Source: Plantactinospora endophytica
Lineage (GTDB): Bacteria > Actinomycetota > Actinomycetes > Mycobacteriales > Micromonosporaceae
DNA: 64,000 nucleotides
Assembly (NCBI RefSeq): GCF_016862915.1
Contig: NZ_BONW01000022.1
Coordinates: 124,001 to 188,000, forward strand
Direction of reading: 5' to 3'
The position numbers and the translations under genes are program-made. The notes under the pieces were generated by a model. The model had not been told where the DNA came from, made no database searches, and was given only the letters and a program-made list of their open reading frames with translations. Within the stretch, counting starts at the first letter, position 1. Each line of letters opens with the position of its first letter. This document shows, piece after piece, positions 47,518 through 55,790 of the stretch.

Positions 47518-48354
47518 ATGGAGACCGCGATCGAGGTCAGAGACCTCGTCGTGAGCCGTGGCAAGCGGCAGGTGCTGCACGGAATCAGTTGCACCGTCCC
47601 GCGCGGCAGCGTCACCGGCCTGCTCGGCCCGAGCGGCAGCGGCAAGACCACGCTGCTCCGGGCCATCGTCGGCGTACAGGTCGTGGCCGGCGGCACGGTC
47701 ACCGTGCTCGGCGAGCCGGCCGGGGCGCGCGGGCTGCGCCGCCGCGTCGGCTACCTGACCCAGGCGCCGAGCGTCTACCCGGACCTGACCGTCCGGGAGA
47801 ACACCCGCTACTTCGGCCGGCTCTACGGCCTGGGCCGGGCCGAGGCGGACCGGGCGATCGCCGACGTCGGCCTGGCCGGCGCGGCGGACCAGCTCGTCGG
47901 CACCCTCTCCGGCGGCCAGCGCAGTCGGGCCTCGCTGGCCTGCGCCCTGGTCGGCCGCCCGGAGGTGGTGATCCTGGACGAGCCGACCGTCGGCCAGGAC
48001 CCGGTGCTCCGGGCCGAGCTGTGGGAGAGGTTCCACGCGATGGCCGCCGAGGGCACCACGCTGCTGGTCTCCAGCCACGTGATGGACGAGGCGGCCCGGT
48101 GCGACCGGCTGCTGCTGATCCGGGAGGGCCGGCTGATCGCCGACGACACCGTGTCGGCGGTACGCGGCGCGGCCGGCACCGACGACCTGGAGGAGGCGTT
48201 CCTGCGGCTGATCCGGGCGAACGAGTCGGCCGACCCCACCGAGGACGGTCGTACTCCGGCCGGTTCCGCCGAGGACCGCCGTACTCCGGCCGGTTCCGTC
48301 GACTCCGCCGAGGACGGACTCACTCCGGCCGCCGAGGGGAGGACGGGTCGATGA
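47518..48354 (+). CDS. ABC transporter ATP-binding protein
   Basis: 278 residues from ATG 47518 with GGAGGGAGG upstream. Walker A is LLGPSGSGKTTLL, the signature is TLSGGQRSRASLACAL, Walker B is VVILDEPTVGQDP, and the H-loop is LLVSSHVMDEAARCD. This is the DrrA/CcmA-like group that works with ABC-2 permeases in drug or antibiotic export. The C-terminus is a low-complexity tail of (T)PAGSAEDR-type repeats. It is coupled to the permease by an ATGA overlap. First gene of a three-gene operon ending in a TetR regulator. Confidence 0.93.
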   Translation: METAIEVRDLVVSRGKRQVLHGISCTVPRGSVTGLLGPSGSGKTTLLRAIVGVQVVAGGTVTVLGEPAGARGLRRRVGYLTQAPSVYPDLTVRENTRYFGRLYGLGRAEADRAIADVGLAGAADQLVGTLSGGQRSRASLACALVGRPEVVILDEPTVGQDPVLRAELWERFHAMAAEGTTLLVSSHVMDEAARCDRLLLIREGRLIADDTVSAVRGAAGTDDLEEAFLRLIRANESADPTEDGRTPAGSAEDRRTPAGSVDSAEDGLTPAAEGRTGR

Positions 48355-49106
48355 GCCTGCGAATCCTGGCCGCCACCACCGGCCGCATCCTGCGCCAGCT
48401 CCGACACGACCGGCGTACCGTGGCGATGCTGCTGGTGGTGCCGGCCCTGCTGCTCACGCTTCTCTACTACATGTTCGGCGACCAGCCCGCGCCGCCGGGA
48501 CAGCCGGGCGTCTTCGACCGGATCGCGCTGGTGATGCTGGGCGTCTTCCCGTTCGTGATCATGTTCCTGGTGACCAGCATCGCGATGCTCCGCGAGCGCA
48601 CCTCCGGCACGCTCGAACGGCTGCTGACCACTCCGCTGGGCAAGCTGGACCTGCTCTTCGGCTACGGTCTCGCGTTCGGACTGGCCGCGGCGGTACAGGC
48701 CGGTGTCGCGGCCGGAGTGGCGTACTGGCTGTTCGACCTCTCCACCGCCGGCAACGCCGGACTGGTGGTGCTGATCGCGGTGGTCAACGCCGTACTCGGG
48801 GTCGCGCTCGGGCTCTTCTGCAGCGCCTTCGCCCAGACCGAGTTCCAGGCCGTACAGTTCATGCCGGTCGTGGTGATCCCGCAGATCCTGCTGTGTGGTC
48901 TGTTCGTCGCCCGGGACCAGATGGCCGGCTGGCTACAGGCGATCAGCGACGCCCTGCCGCTGTCGTACGCCGTCGAGGCGCTACAGCAGGTCGGCGCGTA
49001 CGCCGAGCCGACCGGCACGATGTGGCGCGACGTGGCGATCGTCGCGGCGGCGGTGGTCGTCGCCCTGGTACTCGCGGCGGCCACGCTGCGGCGGCGCACC
49101 GGCTGA
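48351..49106 (+). CDS. ABC-2 type permease
   Basis: 251 residues from ATG 48351, overlapping the ATPase stop. Six membrane segments are seen: LLVVPALLLTLLYYMF, FPFVIMFLVTSIAML, then the conserved RERTSGTLERLLTTPLGKLDLLFGY cytoplasmic loop typical of DrrB/ABC-2 permeases, and four more. LPLSYAVEAL near the end is another family mark. It forms the membrane half of the exporter with the preceding ATPase. Substrate unknown. Confidence 0.92.
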   Translation: MSLRILAATTGRILRQLRHDRRTVAMLLVVPALLLTLLYYMFGDQPAPPGQPGVFDRIALVMLGVFPFVIMFLVTSIAMLRERTSGTLERLLTTPLGKLDLLFGYGLAFGLAAAVQAGVAAGVAYWLFDLSTAGNAGLVVLIAVVNAVLGVALGLFCSAFAQTEFQAVQFMPVVVIPQILLCGLFVARDQMAGWLQAISDALPLSYAVEALQQVGAYAEPTGTMWRDVAIVAAAVVVALVLAAATLRRRTG

Positions 49107-49188
49107 CGGTCCGCACCGCCGGCCGGCGTCCACGGGTGGAGGCGGGCGCCGGCCGGCGGCCACGGAGAAGACGAGTACGAGGACGGCG

Positions 49189-49818
49189 ATGGCACGACGG
49201 AGCGGACGGCGACCGGGCAACCCCGACACCCGGGAGGTGATCCTCAGAGCCGCCCGGGACGCGTTCGCCGAACGCGGCTTCGACCGCACCTCGATCCGAG
49301 CCATCGCCACCAGCGCCGGGGTCGACCCGGCCCTGGTCCACCACTACTTCGGCACCAAGGACCAGCTCTTCCTGGCCACCATCGACATCCCGTTCGATCC
49401 GCAGGAACTGCTGCCGCAGATCGCCGCCGACGGGATCGACGGGGTCGGCGAGCGGCTGGTCCGGACGTTCCTGCGGGTCTGGGACTCCCCCGCCGGCACG
49501 GCCGCGGCCGCGCTGTTCCGGTCCGCGATGAACAACGAGTGGACCGCCCGGCTGCTCCGGGAGTTCCTGGAGACCCAGGTGCTGCGCCGGGCGACCGGGC
49601 TGCTCGAGATCGACCCGGCGGAGGCGCCGCTGCGCTCGTCGCTGGTGGCCAGCCAGATGGCCGGGATGGTGATGGTCCGGTACATCCTGCGGCTGGAGCC
49701 GCTCGCCTCGGCACCGCCGGACATGGTGGTCGCGGCGGTCGGGCCGACGGTGCAGCGCTATCTGACCGGCGACCTCGGCCAGCTCACCGGTGCACCGGAG
49801 CGGCCCGCAGGGGGCTGA
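49189..49818 (+). CDS. TetR-family regulator of the ABC operon
   Basis: 209 residues from ATG 49189 with GAGGAC upstream. The N-terminal helix-turn-helix is REVILRAARDAFAERGFDRTSIRAIATSAGVDPALVHHYFGTKDQLF, a canonical TetR signature. The C-terminal ligand domain is typical of repressors of efflux genes. It lies 82 bases after the permease gene in the same direction and so probably represses its own operon through the repeats at 47449-47503. Ligand likely the exported compound. Confidence 0.92.
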   Translation: MARRSGRRPGNPDTREVILRAARDAFAERGFDRTSIRAIATSAGVDPALVHHYFGTKDQLFLATIDIPFDPQELLPQIAADGIDGVGERLVRTFLRVWDSPAGTAAAALFRSAMNNEWTARLLREFLETQVLRRATGLLEIDPAEAPLRSSLVASQMAGMVMVRYILRLEPLASAPPDMVVAAVGPTVQRYLTGDLGQLTGAPERPAGG

Positions 49819-49902
49819 CCCCGGCCCCCGGCGGGACGGCACGGGCCATCCCGACCAACGGACGCGGTGCCCCGCACCGGGTCAGCCGGCCCGCTGCTGT
49901 TC

Positions 49903-50070
49903 GGGGCGGCCGATCTGCTGTCCGGGTCAGCCGGCCTGGGGCTGTCCGGGTCGGCCGGCCTGCTGTCCGGGTCAGCCGGCCTGCTGTCCGGGGCGGCCGG
50001 CCTGCTGTCCGGGGCGGCCGATCTGCTGTCCGGGTCAGCCGGCCTGGGGCTGTCCGGGTCGGCCGGCCTG
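49903..50070. repeat. GC-rich minisatellite with an exact 60-bp duplication
   Basis: 49903-49962 and 50011-50070 are identical 60-base segments. Between them lie further units of CGGCCTGCTGTCCGGGTCAGC (21 bases; the next in-phase units vary). On the + strand the array stays open as repeats of Gly-Leu-Leu-Ser-Gly-Ser-Ala (49867-50106), but no ribosome site is seen. It fills the gap between the TetR and DUF2470-like genes. Confidence 0.85.
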
Positions 50071-50076
50071 TTCGGG

Positions 50077-50949
50077 TTACCGGTCCGACCAGGCCTGGTC
50101 GGGTGAGGTGGCGGCGGGCCGGTCCTGGTCCGGGCGCGGTGGCTGGCCGGCGGGCGTTGTCTGGTCCGGGCGGATCGACTGGTCCGGTTGGTGCCGGCGC
50201 CGGCAGAGCACCGGATGCAGCAGCTCCGCCAGGTCCGCCTGGCCGCGCAGCGGGCGAGGGAAGGCGAGCCGGGCCCGGCAGCGGGCACGTCCGCCGAACG
50301 CCACCACCATGCCGTACCGGTCGAGCCGGACCACCCGGGGCGCCGGCTCGTCCGCGCCGGCCGGCGGTACGACGTCGCCGAGCTGACGCCGGAGGAACGC
50401 GGCGATCTCCGGTCCGTGGTGGTCCGCGAGGTCGGCGAGCAGGTCCCGTTCCAACCCGTGCAGCGGATCCGGTTCGGCCGCCGCGTACTCGGCCGGCTCG
50501 ACGTGCCGAACCGTGCCGCCCCGTTCCAGCCGGATCTCGGCCGGCTCGAAGCGGTAGAGCGTGAATCCCCGGCCGACGTCGAGCAGGTCCCCGGTCGGTA
50601 CGACGTCCGCGAAGTCCACTGCTGCCAGTCGCGCCTCCGCTCCGGTCAGCGGCTCCGGCCAGCCGGAGAGCCAGACCCGGCCGAGCGACGGCGCCCCGGC
50701 GGCCGGCGGCAGGTCCCGTACGTCCAGCACCAGCGCCGTACCCCGGCCGCCGCTAGTCGGCCGGAGTGCCGCCGCCAGGTTGTTGACGACCGAGACGAGC
50801 AGCAGCATCCGGCCGGACGGGTCGGTGGCGTGTCGGACCTGGTGCGGCCCGGGCCGGTACGCGACCTGGGCGGTGCCGGCGAGCCGGCCGGCGGCCAGGG
50901 TACGGGCCACCTCTGCGGGGCTGGGCTGCATGACGTCGACCTCCGACAC
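50077..50949 (-). CDS. DUF2470-like protein, probable heme/iron-related
   Basis: 290 residues from GTG/ATG 50949. The body has VSVVNNLAAALRP, FTLYRFEPAEIRL, DPLHGLERDLLADLADHHGPEIAAFL and VVRLDRYGMVVAFG, matching the pattern of DUF2470 proteins (relatives of the C-terminal half of HugZ-type heme proteins). LAFPRPLRGQADLAELLHPVL closes the domain. The last 40 residues are a Pro/Asp/Gln-rich tail (QPDQSIRPDQ). An iron-box-like site lies 19 bases before the start, so expression is probably repressed by iron through an IdeR/DmdR protein. A role in heme iron use is inferred. Confidence 0.68.
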   Translation of the reverse strand: MSEVDVMQPSPAEVARTLAAGRLAGTAQVAYRPGPHQVRHATDPSGRMLLLVSVVNNLAAALRPTSGGRGTALVLDVRDLPPAAGAPSLGRVWLSGWPEPLTGAEARLAAVDFADVVPTGDLLDVGRGFTLYRFEPAEIRLERGGTVRHVEPAEYAAAEPDPLHGLERDLLADLADHHGPEIAAFLRRQLGDVVPPAGADEPAPRVVRLDRYGMVVAFGGRARCRARLAFPRPLRGQADLAELLHPVLCRRRHQPDQSIRPDQTTPAGQPPRPDQDRPAATSPDQAWSDR

Positions 50950-50967
50950 GAGTTAGCCTCTCCTTAG

Positions 50968-50986
50968 TAAGGGCAGGCTAACCTAT
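50968..50986 (-). promoter_or_regulatory. Iron box (IdeR/DmdR-type operator)
   Basis: TAAGGGCAGGCTAACCTAT matches the actinobacterial iron box TTAGGTTAGGCTAACCTAA at 15 of 19 positions. A wider inverted repeat, GTTAGCCT / AGGCTAAC (50952-50982), encloses an inner CCTTA/TAAGG pair. It overlaps the promoter of the DUF2470-like gene. Confidence 0.65.
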
Positions 50987-51052
50987 CGCGCGGACGTCGT
51001 CTATCTCGTCGCCGTCACCCCGTCGTCCAGCTCGTCGCCGTCACTCCCCGCC

Positions 51053-51103
51053 CATCACGTCGCCGGTGCTTCCCGTCCATCACGTCGCCGGTGCTTCCCG
51101 TCC
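51053..51103. repeat. 25-bp direct repeat
   Basis: Two adjacent copies of CATCACGTCGCCGGTGCTTC... (25 bases each) lie at the 3' end of the ABC exporter gene, after a looser run of CGTCGCCGTCAC words. Confidence 0.8.
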
Positions 51104-51104
51104 G

Positions 51105-52895
51105 CTACCTCGTCTGCTCCAACCAGGACGCGTAGAGCAGCCCGTAGACCGACTCCGGGTCGCTGACCAGTTCCTCGTGCGGACCACGCTGCACGATCCG
51201 GCCCCGGTCCACCACGATCACCTCGTCGGCGGCCTGCGCGGTGGAGAGCCGGTGCGCGATCGCCACCGTGGTCCGGCCCCGGGTCACCGCGTCGAGGGTG
51301 CGTTGCAGGCGTACCTCGGTGGCCGGGTCGACCGCGCTGGTCGCCTCGTCCAGCACCAGCAGGTCCGGGTCGGCCACGTACGCCCGGGCCAGCGCGACCA
51401 ACTGCCGCTCGCCCACGCTGAGCGCCTCGCCGCGCTCCCCCACCGGTGTCGCCAGCCCGGCCGGCAGCCCGTCCACCCAGTCGCCGAGCCCGAGTTCGGT
51501 GAAGGCGAGCGCCAACTCCTCGTCGGTCAGCTCCGGCCGGCCGAACCGGACGTTCTCGGCGACCGTCGAGTCGAAGAGGAAGCCGTCCTGCGGCACCATC
51601 ACCACCCGGGAGCGCAGCGAGCCGAACCGTACCCGGTCCAGCGGCACCCCGGAGAGCAGCACCGCACCGGTGGACGGGTCCATCAGCCGGGTCAGCAGCT
51701 TCGCGAAGGTGGTCTTGCCGCTGCCGGTCTCGCCGACCACCGCGACCCGGGTCTTCGCCGGGATGTCCACGTTGACGTCGACCAGCACCGGCGGGCCGCC
51801 CGGATAGCGGTAGTCGACCCCGGCGAACCGGATGTCGACCGGCCCGGCCGGCAGGTCCACACCCTGCTCGCCCGGGTCCGCCACGTCCGGCGCCACGTCC
51901 AGCACGTCCAGCACCCGGCGCCAGCCGGCGACCGCGTTCTGCGCCTCGTTGAGTACCTCGGTGGCGATCTGCACCGGCTGGATGAAGAGGGTGACCAGGA
52001 AGAGGAAGGCGGTGAGTTCGCCGATGCCCAGCGCACCGTCGACGCCGAGCTTCACCCCGAGCACCACCACCCCGGCCAGGGCCAGCCCGGCGGCGATCTC
52101 GCCGGTCGAGAAGCTGACCACGCTGGTCCGGATCGCCCGCTGCTGGGCCCGGCGCTGCGCGTCGATGGTCCGGTCCAGCCGGTCGGCGGTCCGGCCGGCC
52201 ACGCCGTACGCCCGGATCACCGGCGCGCCGACCACGGTCTCGGAGATCGCCGCCAGCATCGCGCCGAGGCGCTGCCGGACCACCCCGTACGCGGCGGCGA
52301 GCCGCTTCTGGAAGATCCGGATCACCGCCAGGGCCGGGATGAACGCGGCGAACACCACCAGGGTCAACTGCCAGGAGTAGACCGCCATCACCACGGTGGT
52401 CACCACCACCTGGCCGAGGTTGATCAGCAGGATCACCCCGCCCCACTGGAGGAACTGGGTGATCTGGTCCACGTCGCTGGTGACCCGGGAGACCAGCGAG
52501 CCGCGCCGCTCCGCCTGCTGGTGCAGCGTCGACAGGTCGTGCACGTGCCGGAAGGCCCGGACCCGCACCCCGGCCAGCGCCGTCTCGCTGACCGTGAAGA
52601 GCCGCCGCATCATCAGGTACCCGCAGATGGTGGTCACCACCAGCACGGCGGCGGTGGCGGCGACCACGAAGCCGACCACCCCGAGGTCCGGGCCGCCGGG
52701 GGCCCGCAGGCCCCGGTCGATGCCCTGCTGGATCGCCACCGGTACGGCGGCCCGGCCGACCATCGAGACCAGGGCCAGCCCGAGCGTGCCGGCCAGCCCG
52801 GTACGCAGCTCCGGCGAGAGCGCCAGGCCGCGCCGGAAGGTGCCCCAGGCGCTCTCCACCCGCTCCGGTACCGCTCCCGCCGTCGTCGTGCTCAC
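51105..52895 (-). CDS. ABC exporter half-transporter with canonical ATPase site residues
   Basis: 596 residues from GTG 52895, overlapping the upstream half-transporter by four bases. An N-terminal ABC exporter membrane domain of about six helices is followed by a nucleotide-binding domain. That domain has Walker A GETGSGKT, Walker B LLVLDEATSAVDP (catalytic Glu present) and H-loop VAIAHRLST. The signature is LSVGERQ rather than LSGGQ. With the partner's degenerate Walker B this is the pattern of heterodimeric exporters (BmrCD, TM287/288), in which only one composite site hydrolyses ATP. Multidrug or lipid export likely. Confidence 0.92.
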   Translation of the reverse strand: MSTTTAGAVPERVESAWGTFRRGLALSPELRTGLAGTLGLALVSMVGRAAVPVAIQQGIDRGLRAPGGPDLGVVGFVVAATAAVLVVTTICGYLMMRRLFTVSETALAGVRVRAFRHVHDLSTLHQQAERRGSLVSRVTSDVDQITQFLQWGGVILLINLGQVVVTTVVMAVYSWQLTLVVFAAFIPALAVIRIFQKRLAAAYGVVRQRLGAMLAAISETVVGAPVIRAYGVAGRTADRLDRTIDAQRRAQQRAIRTSVVSFSTGEIAAGLALAGVVVLGVKLGVDGALGIGELTAFLFLVTLFIQPVQIATEVLNEAQNAVAGWRRVLDVLDVAPDVADPGEQGVDLPAGPVDIRFAGVDYRYPGGPPVLVDVNVDIPAKTRVAVVGETGSGKTTFAKLLTRLMDPSTGAVLLSGVPLDRVRFGSLRSRVVMVPQDGFLFDSTVAENVRFGRPELTDEELALAFTELGLGDWVDGLPAGLATPVGERGEALSVGERQLVALARAYVADPDLLVLDEATSAVDPATEVRLQRTLDAVTRGRTTVAIAHRLSTAQAADEVIVVDRGRIVQRGPHEELVSDPESVYGLLYASWLEQTR

Positions 52896-54886
52896 GCCTG
52901 CACCTCTTCGTCTCGCCGGGGGTCCTCGTACGCCCGCTCCCGCTCCCGCTCCGCCTCGGCCCGCTCGTACGCGGTGACCAGCGCCGCATACCCCGGCGTG
53001 GTACGCAGCAGCGTGGCGTGGGTGCCCCGGCCGACCACCCGGCCGTGCTCGACGTAGACCACCTCGTCGGCGAGCGCGATGGTGGCCCGCCGGTACGCCA
53101 CCACCAGGATCGACGCCCCCGGCCCGGGCGGGCCGGCGATGTCGGTCGACGCCGTCCGCCCACCCCGCAGCGCGGCCAGGATCGCCGCCTCCACCCTCGG
53201 GTCGACGGCGCTGGTGGCGTCGTCCAGCACCAGCAGGCGGGGCCGGCCGGCCAGTGCCCGGGCCAGGGTGAGCCGCTGCCGCTGGCCGCCGGAGAGCGCC
53301 GCACCACGCTCGCCCACCAGGGTGTCCAGCGCGTCCGGCAGCGCCGCCACGAAGCCGTCCGCCTCGGCCAGCCGCAGCGCCGCCCAGACGTCGTCGTCGG
53401 TGATGCCGTCCCGGCCCAGGGTGATGTTCTCCCGGATGGTGTCGTCGAAGACGAACGGCACCTGCGCCACCAGCGCGGTGCTGCCGGCGAGCGAGGCGGC
53501 GGTGAGGGAGCGTACGTCGACGTCGTCCAGGGTCACCGTGCCGGCGTCCGGGTCGACCAGCCGTACCGCGAGGGAGACGATCGTGGACTTGCCGGAGCCG
53601 GTGGGCCCGACCAGCGCCACCGTGCGGCCGGCCGGCACGGTGAACGAGACCTCGTGCAGTACGGGTACCGGCCCGGTGGCGGTCGGCGCGGCGGGAGCGG
53701 GTCCGGTCGGCGCGGGTACCCCGACCGGCCGGGCCGCCGCCTCCGGCTGCTCGGTGGCGAGTCCCGGCTCGGCGGGCGCGGTGGCCGGCGGCGACTCGGC
53801 CGGGGCGTACCCGAAGGTGACCCGGTCGAAGACGAGCGTCGCGGGACGGTCGTCCCGGCGGTCCAGGGTGGTCTCGCCGTACGGCATCTCACCGGTCGCG
53901 GTGAGCACGGACTGCAACCGGTCCCAGCCGGCGACGCTGCGCGGCAGTTCGGCGAGGACCCAGCCGATCGCCCGGACCGGGAAGGCCAGCACGGTGAAGA
54001 GGAACGCCACGCTGACGAGTTCGGTGATGGTGACCGCCCCCTGGCTCAACCGGACCGCGCCGACCAGCAGCACGGCCAGGGTGCCGAGGCTCGGCAGGGT
54101 TTCCAGCATCGGGTCGAAGACGCCCCGGAGCCGACCGACCGAGATCAGCGCGTCCCGCAGTTCGCCAGCCTGGGCGGCGAACCGGGCCGTCTCCCGGGCC
54201 TCCTGCCCCATCGTCTTGACCACCAGGGCGCCGTCGAAGCTCTCGTGCGCGATCGCGCTCACCTCGGCGCGCATCTGCTGGGCCCGGGCCTGCCGGGGAG
54301 CCATCCGTCGGGAGTAGACCACGTTGAGGGCGAACAGCGCCGGGAAGATCGCCACCCCGACCAGGGCGAGTACCCAGTCGGTGACGAACAGCGAGCCCAT
54401 CGCCGCGACCAGCATCACCAGGGTGCCGACCGCGAAGGGCAGCGGCGCGATCGGGAACCAGGCCGCCTCGACGTCCGAGTTGGCGTTGGAGAGCAGGGTG
54501 CCGGTGGCGTGCCGGTGGTGCCAGGAGAGCGGGAGTTCGAGGTAGCGGCGGGTGATCCGACGGCGGTAGCTGGCCTGCAACCGGTACTGCATGAACCCGG
54601 CGCCCAGCCGGCGGCCGAACATGCCCAGCACCCGGCCGAGGCTGACCGCGAGCAACGCGGCGGCGGCCAGCAGCACGGCAGCGAGGTCGAACCGGCCATC
54701 CTCCAGCGAGGGCACCACCACGTCACCGACGACGGCGCCGATCACGTACGCGCTGGCGATGATCAACAAGCTGTAGAGGACGCTTCCGCCGACCGCGACG
54801 GAGAAGATCCGGGGCTCCTCGCGGACCGCGTAGCCGAGGACCCTGAGCCCCCTGAGAAGTATGTCCCGGCTTGTCTTGCCCGCCAC
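52892..54886 (-). CDS. ABC exporter half-transporter with degenerate catalytic site
   Basis: 664 residues from GTG 54886 (GGGGGA upstream); GTG 55003 with GGGGAACAGG is a second possible start. Six membrane helices (SVLYSLLIIASAYVIGAVVG...) precede the nucleotide-binding domain: Walker A GPTGSGKS, signature LSGGQRQRL. Walker B is LLVLDDATSAVDP, with Asp where the catalytic Glu should be, and the H-loop is VVAYRRAT with the switch His gone. A Pro/Ala-rich linker of about 50 residues precedes the domain. It pairs with the next gene as a heterodimer. Confidence 0.92.
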   Translation of the reverse strand: MAGKTSRDILLRGLRVLGYAVREEPRIFSVAVGGSVLYSLLIIASAYVIGAVVGDVVVPSLEDGRFDLAAVLLAAAALLAVSLGRVLGMFGRRLGAGFMQYRLQASYRRRITRRYLELPLSWHHRHATGTLLSNANSDVEAAWFPIAPLPFAVGTLVMLVAAMGSLFVTDWVLALVGVAIFPALFALNVVYSRRMAPRQARAQQMRAEVSAIAHESFDGALVVKTMGQEARETARFAAQAGELRDALISVGRLRGVFDPMLETLPSLGTLAVLLVGAVRLSQGAVTITELVSVAFLFTVLAFPVRAIGWVLAELPRSVAGWDRLQSVLTATGEMPYGETTLDRRDDRPATLVFDRVTFGYAPAESPPATAPAEPGLATEQPEAAARPVGVPAPTGPAPAAPTATGPVPVLHEVSFTVPAGRTVALVGPTGSGKSTIVSLAVRLVDPDAGTVTLDDVDVRSLTAASLAGSTALVAQVPFVFDDTIRENITLGRDGITDDDVWAALRLAEADGFVAALPDALDTLVGERGAALSGGQRQRLTLARALAGRPRLLVLDDATSAVDPRVEAAILAALRGGRTASTDIAGPPGPGASILVVAYRRATIALADEVVYVEHGRVVGRGTHATLLRTTPGYAALVTAYERAEAERERERAYEDPRRDEEVQA

Positions 54887-55123
54887 GCCCGTCCCCCGCC
54901 GTAAGCCACCTGCGTCCAGCTCATCCTTACCGATCAGGGATGGGGATGACGAACCGATTGGCCCGGCGAGGACCGACTCCGCCCCGATTGTGTCTGCTGT
55001 CACAACCTGTTCCCCATGCCGCCGCCTGCCGGACATCGGCGAACCGCCGCTGGTCCGGCTTCCCGCCGTAATGCGGCTCGCAGACCGGCCGGCTCGTGGC
55101 ACGGCTCCCGGCCGGATCAGGAT

Positions 55124-55129
55124 TACGAT
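55124..55129 (+). promoter_or_regulatory. -10 box of a leaderless transcript
   Basis: TACGAT lies exactly six bases before ATG 55136, the layout of actinobacterial leaderless mRNAs. No ribosome site precedes the ATG. Confidence 0.5.
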
Positions 55130-55135
55130 CAAGGC

Positions 55136-55765
55136 ATGCCCCGCTACGCGGACACGGAGCGACAGTCCCTGGCCGATCTCCTCCTGGCGCTCGGGCCGGA
55201 CGCGCCCACGATCATCCCGGAATGGGCCGCCCGGGACCTCGCCGCCCACCTGGTGGTCCGGGAACGCCGTCCCGACGCGGCGGCCGGACTGCTGCTCCCG
55301 CCACTACGGGAGCACGGCGCCCGGGTGCAGGCGACGGTGGCCGCGAAGCCCTATCCGGCCCTGGTCGAGCTGGTCCGGCGCCCGCCCCGGTGGAACCCGA
55401 TGACGCTGCCACCGGTGAACGAACTGGCCAACCTGACCGAGTTCTTCGTGCACCACGAGGACGTCCGGCGGGCCCGGCCCGACTGGCAACCCCGGGAACT
55501 GCCGGCCGGGCAGCGGGCCGCGCTCTGGAAACGCATCCCGACGATGGCCCGGATGGCGCTGCGCCGGTTTCCGGCCGCGCTGCTGATCCAGGCACCCGAC
55601 CACGGCGAGACCACCGCCGGGGCCGGCGGCGAACAGGTCAGGATGGTCGGCTCGCCGGGCGAGCTGATCATGTTCCTGTTCGGCCGGCAGCGCGTCGCCC
55701 GGGTGCAACTGGTCGGTCCGGCCGCCCTCACCGACCGGCTGCGGACCGCGAAGCTCGGGATCTGA
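55136..55765 (+). CDS. TIGR03085-family DinB-like metal-binding protein
   Basis: 209 residues from ATG 55136. It belongs to the actinobacterial branch of the DinB/maleylpyruvate-isomerase fold. PEWAARDLAAHLVVRERRPDAA carries the first metal-ligand His, and LTEFFVHHEDVRRARPDW the His pair, which is characteristic. RRFPAALLIQAP and LIMFLFGRQRVARVQL follow. Relatives bind a divalent metal and use mycothiol. A thiol transferase role is inferred only. Leaderless promoter upstream; the terpene synthase gene starts 25 bases downstream in the same direction. Confidence 0.82.
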   Translation: MPRYADTERQSLADLLLALGPDAPTIIPEWAARDLAAHLVVRERRPDAAAGLLLPPLREHGARVQATVAAKPYPALVELVRRPPRWNPMTLPPVNELANLTEFFVHHEDVRRARPDWQPRELPAGQRAALWKRIPTMARMALRRFPAALLIQAPDHGETTAGAGGEQVRMVGSPGELIMFLFGRQRVARVQLVGPAALTDRLRTAKLGI

Positions 55766-55790
55766 CCCCCACCGGGGGCCGGACGACCCG

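Noticed and set aside
49867-50106. Repeat ORF as a real structural protein gene
   Set aside because: Open in several frames only because of the 21-bp repeat; no ribosome site and no signal or promoter was found.
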